A stretch of DNA of 64,000 nucleotides. Origin: CAVVNP01 sp963800235 (GTDB taxonomy: Bacteria > Actinomycetota > Acidimicrobiia > Acidimicrobiales > Iamiaceae). Positions within the stretch are counted from its first letter, which is position 1. Each line of letters starts with the position of its first letter. Both the position numbers and the translations under genes were made by a program. Below, in pieces: positions 59,674-64,000 of this stretch. The DNA is taken from contig CAWDAD010000003.1 of the NCBI GenBank assembly GCA_963800235.1, forward strand, positions 1 to 64,000, written 5' to 3'. The notes beneath the pieces are model-generated. The model had not been told where the DNA came from. It saw only the letters and a list, made by a program, of their open reading frames with translations, and did not search any database.

Positions 59674-60195
59674 TCAGGACTCGTCGTCGGCCGGCGGGCG
59701 GTAGCAGGCGACCAGCAGCCCGATGCCGCCGACCAGGCCGAGCACCAGCGAGATCGCCAGCCCCCGGTTGGGCAGGAAGGCGGAGTCGAACTGGATCGCC
59801 TTGTCGAGCGAGTACCGGCCGGGACCGGTGGTGGCCACGCTCACCCCGATCAGGGCGACGATCATGTTGTACTCCCACCCGTCCTTCACGATGAAGAAGC
59901 CGTTCTTGCGGTGCACCGTGTAGCCGGCGACCAGCATCTGGCCCACGAAGGCGGCCCCGGCGAAGGGCGTGAGCAGCCCGCAGGCGAAGCACAGGCCGGC
60001 CCCCAGCTCGACCGTCGCCGCCAGCACGGCGTGGATGCGGCCGTCGGGCTTCATGCCCATGCTGTCGAACCACCGGGCGGTGCCGGGGATCCGGCCCCCG
60101 CCGAAGAACTTGTTGTAGCCGTGGGCGGCGAAGGTCAGGCCGACCACGACCCGCAGGATCAAGAGGCCGAGGGACGGATCTCCGGGGGTGAACAC
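59674..60195 (-). CDS. DoxX family membrane protein
   Basis: The 173-residue membrane protein has four spans and the DoxX features LILRVVVGLTFAAHGYNKFFGGG, ELGAGLCFACGLLTPFAGAAFVGQMLV and a GPGRYSLDK loop near residue 130. DoxX proteins are linked to thiosulfate or quinone oxidation and redox stress. GTG 60195 begins right after the fadD3 stop with no gap, and the TetR gene follows one base after its own stop. Confidence 0.87.
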   Translation of the reverse strand: MFTPGDPSLGLLILRVVVGLTFAAHGYNKFFGGGRIPGTARWFDSMGMKPDGRIHAVLAATVELGAGLCFACGLLTPFAGAAFVGQMLVAGYTVHRKNGFFIVKDGWEYNMIVALIGVSVATTGPGRYSLDKAIQFDSAFLPNRGLAISLVLGLVGGIGLLVACYRPPADDES

Positions 60196-61920
60196 CTAGG
60201 GCTCCTCGCTGCCGCTGACGACGGTGCCGTCGCCCGTCGACGGTTCGACGGGTCCCGCCAGGCGGTCCCGCAGCTCGAACTTGCGCACCTTGCCGGCCGC
60301 GTTGAGGGGCAGCGCGTCGACCACCACCACCCGGCGCGGCACCTTGAAGTTGGCCATCTGCTCGCGGGACCAGGCCACCACCTCGTCGGGGTCCACCACC
60401 CGGTCCCGGGCGGCGACCACGAACGCGCACCCGACCTCGCCCAGCCGCTCGTCGGGCATGCCCACCACGGCCGCCTGGGAGATGTCCGGGTGGCGGACGA
60501 GCGCCGCCTCGATCTCGGCCGGGTAGGCGTTGAAGCCGCCGACGATGAACATGTCCTTCTTGCGGTCGGTGATGGCCACGTAGCCCCGGTCGTCCATGAC
60601 ACCCACGTCGCCGGTGTGCAACCAGCCGTCCCGCACGGTCTCGGCGGTCTGCTCCGGGTCCTCGAAGTAGCCCTGCATGACGTTGTAGCCCCGCACCACG
60701 ATCTCGCCCGGGGCGCCCCGCTCGAGCTCACGACCGTCGTCGTCGACGATGCGGACCTCGATGCCCGGCATGGCCCGGCCCGAGGTGGTGGCGATGGTCT
60801 CGGCGTCGTCGTCGGCCCGGCACATGGTGGCGAAGCCGGTGCCCTCGGAGAGGCCGTAGGCGGTCACGACCGTCTCGAACCCCAGTCCGGTGCGCATCTC
60901 CTCGACCAGCGACACGGGGATGGCGGCCGCACCGGTCACCGCCAGGCGCAGCGGCGAGGCGGCGAGCTGCTCGCGGTCGGGGTGGTTGAGCATGGTCTGG
61001 TAGATGCTCGGCGCCCCCGGGAGCATCGACACCTGCTCGGTCATGACCCGCTCGACGATGGCCGGCACCTCGAACACCGCCAGCGGGACCATGGTCGCCC
61101 CGGTCACCAGGCAGGCGAGGATGCCGGCCCGGTAGCCGAAGCTGTGGAAGAAGGGGTTGACGATCAGGTAGCGGTCGTCGCTGCGCAGCCCGACGATGTC
61201 GGCCCAGGTGGTGACCGCCCGGATCGACTGCCCGTGGCAGCAGACGACGCCCTTCGGGTGGCCGGTGGTGCCCGAGGTGAAGAGGACGTCGCACACCGAG
61301 CCCGCCTCGAGCGCGTCGGTGCGGACGGCGACCTGGTCCGGCCCGGCACCGGTGGCGCAGCCGATCAGGTCGGCCCACGACAAGGTGCCCTCCGGCGCCG
61401 GGTCGGCTCGCAGCACCACGATCTGCTCGAGGGCGGCCAGCCCGGCGACCGGGCGGTTGGGCTGGCCGGCATCGGCGCCGGAGCCGCCCATGGCCGCCCG
61501 CAGCATGGTGACGTAGTCGTTGCCCAGGAAGCCGTCGACGGTGACGAGCATCCGGGCCCGGCTCCGCTCGAGGATGTAGCCGGCCTCGGCGCCCTTGAAG
61601 CGCGTGTTGAGCGGCACCAGCACCGCGCCGACCTGCTGGAGCGCCACCAGCACGACGACCCACTCCCAGATGTTCGGCACCCAGATGGCGACCCGGTCGC
61701 CGGGGTCGATGCCGAGCGCCACCAGGGCGCGGGCGACCCGCTCGACCTCGGCGTCGAGCTGACGCCAGGTGAAGCGGTGCTCGCCGTCGACCAGCGCCTC
61801 GTGCTCGTCGAAGCGCTCGACCGCCGACGCCCAGAGGGCCGGGATGGTCGGCCACCGCCGGTCGCCGCGGAGGTCGCCGTCGGCGTCGCGCTGCAGATCG
61901 TCGACGGCCCAGCTGCTCAC
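60196..61920 (-). CDS. fadD3: FadD3-like HIP-CoA synthetase
   Basis: The 574-residue ANL ligase matches FadD3, which activates the steroid-derived HIP to its CoA thioester: ALWASAVERFDEHEALVDGEHRFTW, LFTSGTTGHPKGVVCCHGQS, NPFFHSFGYRAGILACLVTGAT, TAYGLSEGTGFATMCRADDDAETIATTSGRAMPG, and the C-terminal lysine in NAAGKVRKFELRD. It is the first committed step of the final ring pathway. GTG 61920 overlaps the stop of the isochorismatase-like gene (GTGA); the first 25 residues are probably a divergent extension. Confidence 0.9.
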   Translation of the reverse strand: MSSWAVDDLQRDADGDLRGDRRWPTIPALWASAVERFDEHEALVDGEHRFTWRQLDAEVERVARALVALGIDPGDRVAIWVPNIWEWVVVLVALQQVGAVLVPLNTRFKGAEAGYILERSRARMLVTVDGFLGNDYVTMLRAAMGGSGADAGQPNRPVAGLAALEQIVVLRADPAPEGTLSWADLIGCATGAGPDQVAVRTDALEAGSVCDVLFTSGTTGHPKGVVCCHGQSIRAVTTWADIVGLRSDDRYLIVNPFFHSFGYRAGILACLVTGATMVPLAVFEVPAIVERVMTEQVSMLPGAPSIYQTMLNHPDREQLAASPLRLAVTGAAAIPVSLVEEMRTGLGFETVVTAYGLSEGTGFATMCRADDDAETIATTSGRAMPGIEVRIVDDDGRELERGAPGEIVVRGYNVMQGYFEDPEQTAETVRDGWLHTGDVGVMDDRGYVAITDRKKDMFIVGGFNAYPAEIEAALVRHPDISQAAVVGMPDERLGEVGCAFVVAARDRVVDPDEVVAWSREQMANFKVPRRVVVVDALPLNAAGKVRKFELRDRLAGPVEPSTGDGTVVSGSEEP

Positions 61921-62543
61921 TCGGTGGCCTTCCACGCCGCGAGGACCGCGTCGGTCGTGGTGACCGTGGCCAGCAGGGCGAGGGTGTTGTCGATGACGGC
62001 GTCGGCGTAGTCGGCCGGGAGGCCGGCCACCGCGTCTCGGGGCACCACGACCTGGTAGCCGAGGTTCACCGCGTCCATCACCAGGTTGGTGATGGCGACG
62101 TTCACCGACACCCCGGACACCACCAGGGTGGTGACCCCCAGGTTGCGCAGCACCGGATCGAGGTCGGTGCCGGCCATGGGGCTCAGGCCGTGGAGCCGGG
62201 TGAGCACCAGGTCGTCGGGCTCGGGCCCGAGCTGGGGCAGGACCTGGACCTCGGGGCTGCCCGGCAGCAGGGCGACCGGGGAGTGGCGGACGCCGAGGAA
62301 CAGCCGGCAGTTGGCGTTCGAGCCCCGGCCATCGGCCCGGCGCCCGGCGGTGGCGTGGATCACCTGGGCACCCGCGGCGCGTGCCGCCACGCACAGCCGC
62401 GCCGCGTTCGGCACGGCGCTCCGCTGCGCGGCAGCGGCCAGCTCCGGCAGGGCCGACGGCTCGCCGACGACCCCCCGCTGGAGCTCGGAGGTGACCACCG
62501 CCGTGTGCGCCGTCGCCACCAGTTCGGCGAGGTCGACGGGCAT
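61917..62543 (-). CDS. Isochorismatase-like protein lacking the Asp-Lys-Cys triad
   Basis: The 208-residue protein aligns with the isochorismatase/cysteine hydrolase fold, but the catalytic residues are changed. Where the family has Asp in the first strand motif, it has Glu20 (VVTSELQRG). The lysine is Arg116 (VLTRLHGLSP), and the cysteine position in the G-V-x-x-D-x-C motif is Ala150 (SGVSVNVAITNLVMDAVNLG). It is therefore not expected to be a classical hydrolase. It heads the fadD3 operon right after a palindrome, which implies a role in or near HIP metabolism. Confidence 0.8.
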   Translation of the reverse strand: MPVDLAELVATAHTAVVTSELQRGVVGEPSALPELAAAAQRSAVPNAARLCVAARAAGAQVIHATAGRRADGRGSNANCRLFLGVRHSPVALLPGSPEVQVLPQLGPEPDDLVLTRLHGLSPMAGTDLDPVLRNLGVTTLVVSGVSVNVAITNLVMDAVNLGYQVVVPRDAVAGLPADYADAVIDNTLALLATVTTTDAVLAAWKATE

Positions 62544-62567
62544 CGGGCCGACCCTACCCGAGCGGGT

Positions 62568-62582
62568 CTGACGGACCGTCAG
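62568..62582. promoter_or_regulatory. Palindromic operator, copy 8 (CTGACGGACCGTCAG)
   Basis: It is identical to copy 7 and lies 25 bases upstream of the first gene of the fadD3-TetR operon, so the TetR protein would control its own synthesis if it binds here. Confidence 0.8.
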
Positions 62583-62653
62583 GAACCGAGGCCGGGACCG
62601 AAGGGACCGAGCACCATCCGGGCGGCTCCGGGTCGTCCACTACCTTCCCCGCG

Positions 62654-64000
62654 GTGCCGTCGTCGCCGAGTGCGCCCGAGCGCGCCGCCGGCGAGCCGCC
62701 GCTCGCCGCCGCACCGGCGCCCCGCTGGTGGCGGCCGGGGCTGGTCGCGCTGGCGGCGGTGGCCGCCGCGGTCGCGGTGGCGTGCAGCGCTCTCGTGTTC
62801 CCCTACCTGAGCACCAACAGCGACGAGGGCAGCTACCTCACCCAGGCCGAGTCCCTGGCCGCCGGCCACCTGCTGACCCCCGCCCCGTCGACCGCCACCA
62901 GCGCCTTCCGCCCGTGGCTCGCCGTGCAGCGGGACGACCGGTTCGTGTTCAAGTTCACCCCGGCCGAGGCCGGGCTGCTCGGCGCCTCCATCTTCGTCTT
63001 CGGCTCGGCCGTGCCGGCCCTGGCGGTGGTGGCGGCGGGGACCGCGGTGCTCCTGGCCCTGCTCGTCGTCGCCCTCGGGGGCTCGCACCGGGCGGGCCTC
63101 TTGGCCGGTGCCCTGCTGGTGCTGAGCCCGGCCTGGATCGTCCAGTCCGGCACCTACCTGCCGTACCTCCCCGGCCTGGGCCTCCTCCTCGCCACCACCC
63201 TCCTCGGCGCCACGGCGGCGGCCCGCCGGCGGCCGGGGTGGATGGTGGCCGCCGGGGCGGTCTGGGGCCTCGCCTTCTTCAGCCGGCAGTTCGACGCGGT
63301 GCTCATGCTGGCGCCCGTCGCCGCCGGCACCTGGACCGGCTGGCGCCGGCGCGGCGCCGACGGGGCAGAGCCGGGCGCGACCTCCGCCGCGCCGCCGCTG
63401 CGCCTGCTGGCCGGAGCGGCGGTCGCCTTCGCCGTCGGCGCGCTGCCGTTCCTGGTCGTGCTCGGCGCCTACGACCACGTGGCCACCGGATCGGTGACCA
63501 AGCTCCCGTTCAACCTGCTGGAGTCGACCGACACCATCGGCTTCGGTCCCCACCGGGTGCAACCGCCGGACCACTACCTGGACTACACGCCGAAGGCGGC
63601 CGTCCACGCCGGCATCCTCAACGCCGGTGACCTGGTGCGGACCGTCGCCGGCAGCGCCCTGCTGGTCGGGATCGCCGCCTACGGGCTGGCGCGGGAGCGC
63701 CGGCTGCCCGGGCGATGGGCCTTCCTCACCCTCGTCGTCGTCTGGTTCGGCGGCTACTTCTTCTTCTGGGGCTCCTACGCCATCACCGTCCTGTCGGACG
63801 TGAACACCTACCTCGGGCCGATCTACTACGTGCCCGCCCTCGCCGGGGTGGTGGCGGCCGGGGCGGTGAGCCTCGACCGGCTCGAGCGCCGCCGGCCGGC
63901 GCTGGGCCGCTCGCTCGGCGCCCTCGTGCTGGTGGCGTCGATCGTGGCCGCGGCACCGGTCCTGGCCGACGACCTGCACCGCACCGACCAGCGCACGGCC
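62654..64000 (+). CDS. Polytopic membrane protein, GT-C glycosyltransferase type, 3'-truncated
   Basis: The reading frame from GTG 62654 stays open to the window edge (449 codons). A short cytoplasmic Pro/Ala tail is followed by a first span and the motif STNSDEGSYLTQAESLAAG, where the Asp-Glu pair is the GT-C catalytic type of polyprenyl-phosphate-dependent mannosyl or arabinosyl transferases. At least eight more spans follow (for example LALLVVALGGSHRAG, LLVLSPAWIVQSGTYLPYLPGL, and GYFFFWGSYAITVLSDVNTYLGPIYYVPAL). It likely glycosylates a lipid or protein at the outer face of the membrane. A long open frame on the other strand is a composition artefact. Confidence 0.8.
   Translation, partial: MPSSPSAPERAAGEPPLAAAPAPRWWRPGLVALAAVAAAVAVACSALVFPYLSTNSDEGSYLTQAESLAAGHLLTPAPSTATSAFRPWLAVQRDDRFVFKFTPAEAGLLGASIFVFGSAVPALAVVAAGTAVLLALLVVALGGSHRAGLLAGALLVLSPAWIVQSGTYLPYLPGLGLLLATTLLGATAAARRRPGWMVAAGAVWGLAFFSRQFDAVLMLAPVAAGTWTGWRRRGADGAEPGATSAAPPLRLLAGAAVAFAVGALPFLVVLGAYDHVATGSVTKLPFNLLESTDTIGFGPHRVQPPDHYLDYTPKAAVHAGILNAGDLVRTVAGSALLVGIAAYGLARERRLPGRWAFLTLVVVWFGGYFFFWGSYAITVLSDVNTYLGPIYYVPALAGVVAAGAVSLDRLERRRPALGRSLGALVLVASIVAAAPVLADDLHRTDQRTA

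Noticed and set aside
62579..63979. 466-codon minus-strand frame at the right end
   Set aside because: The plus strand holds a membrane protein with clear spans and a GT-C motif, so the minus frame is a shadow.
1..64000. tRNA, rRNA, transposase or phage integrase genes
   Set aside because: None could be supported by reading the gaps on both strands; intergenic gaps are short and hold only the elements listed.

Overview
The window is very GC-rich (roughly 70-75% by eye), dense with genes, uses many GTG starts and many 4-base GTGA/ATGA stop-start overlaps, and carries DUF222-HNH, AzlCD, L,D-transpeptidase and steroid-catabolism genes. This points to an actinomycetote; a free-living Acidimicrobiia-type bacterium is my best guess (inference, no rRNA is present). 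No rRNA, tRNA, CRISPR array, transposase or phage gene was seen.

Layout. 0-5 kb: two tandem GT4 glycosyltransferases (the first cut by the window edge), a cation/proton antiporter-UspA fusion and a ferritin-like di-iron protein. 5-13 kb: a lipoprotein hydrolase, a thiolase, a peptide/opine-type ABC importer without ATPases, and acetoacetyl-CoA synthetase. 13-27 kb: a lipid/steroid block with short-chain dehydrogenases, acyl-CoA dehydrogenases, a FadA6-like thiolase and an echA20-ipdA-ipdB-(GNAT)-ipdC-acyl-CoA dehydrogenase operon facing a divergent SDR. This is the same arrangement as the mycobacterial genes that open the last steroid rings (HIP pathway). 27-42 kb: mostly housekeeping and envelope functions (thioesterase, HNH protein, Tag, ABC exporter, a neocarzinostatin-like exported protein, AzlCD, an ECF sigma-VOC fusion, esterase, DUF35/lipid-transfer aldolase pair, TMEM175 channel, zinc-finger microprotein, L,D-transpeptidase). 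42-57 kb: ipdF/ipdE1 operon, a sulfatase/acyl-CoA synthetase/alcohol and aldehyde dehydrogenase operon, amidohydrolase, amidase and SDR. 57-62.5 kb: an operon with FadD3 (HIP-CoA synthetase), an isochorismatase-like protein lacking its catalytic residues, DoxX, a TetR regulator, an LLM oxidoreductase and an SDR. The window ends in a truncated GT-C-type membrane protein.

How it fits together. FadD3, IpdE1 and a possible IpdE2, IpdF, EchA20, IpdAB, IpdC and FadA6 are all here, split over at least four transcription units. These units and several extra ones share one 15-bp palindrome (consensus CTGACGGNCCGTCAG, eight copies) close to their start codons. This is not the mycobacterial KstR2 motif. 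The only TetR gene in the window lies inside the fadD3 operon, which itself starts with a copy of the palindrome, so I infer an autoregulated, rewired HIP regulon. Separately, a perfect match to the KstR consensus TNNAACNNGTTNNA lies just upstream of the aldehyde dehydrogenase that opens the sulfatase operon, suggesting a second, KstR-type layer of control.

Other structure: a roughly 155-bp structured intergenic repeat (three copies) that follows stop codons, an 18-bp perfect inverted repeat, PHO-box-like GTTCAC repeats on an 11-bp register upstream of the large exported protein, and two genes each broken by a single missing base.
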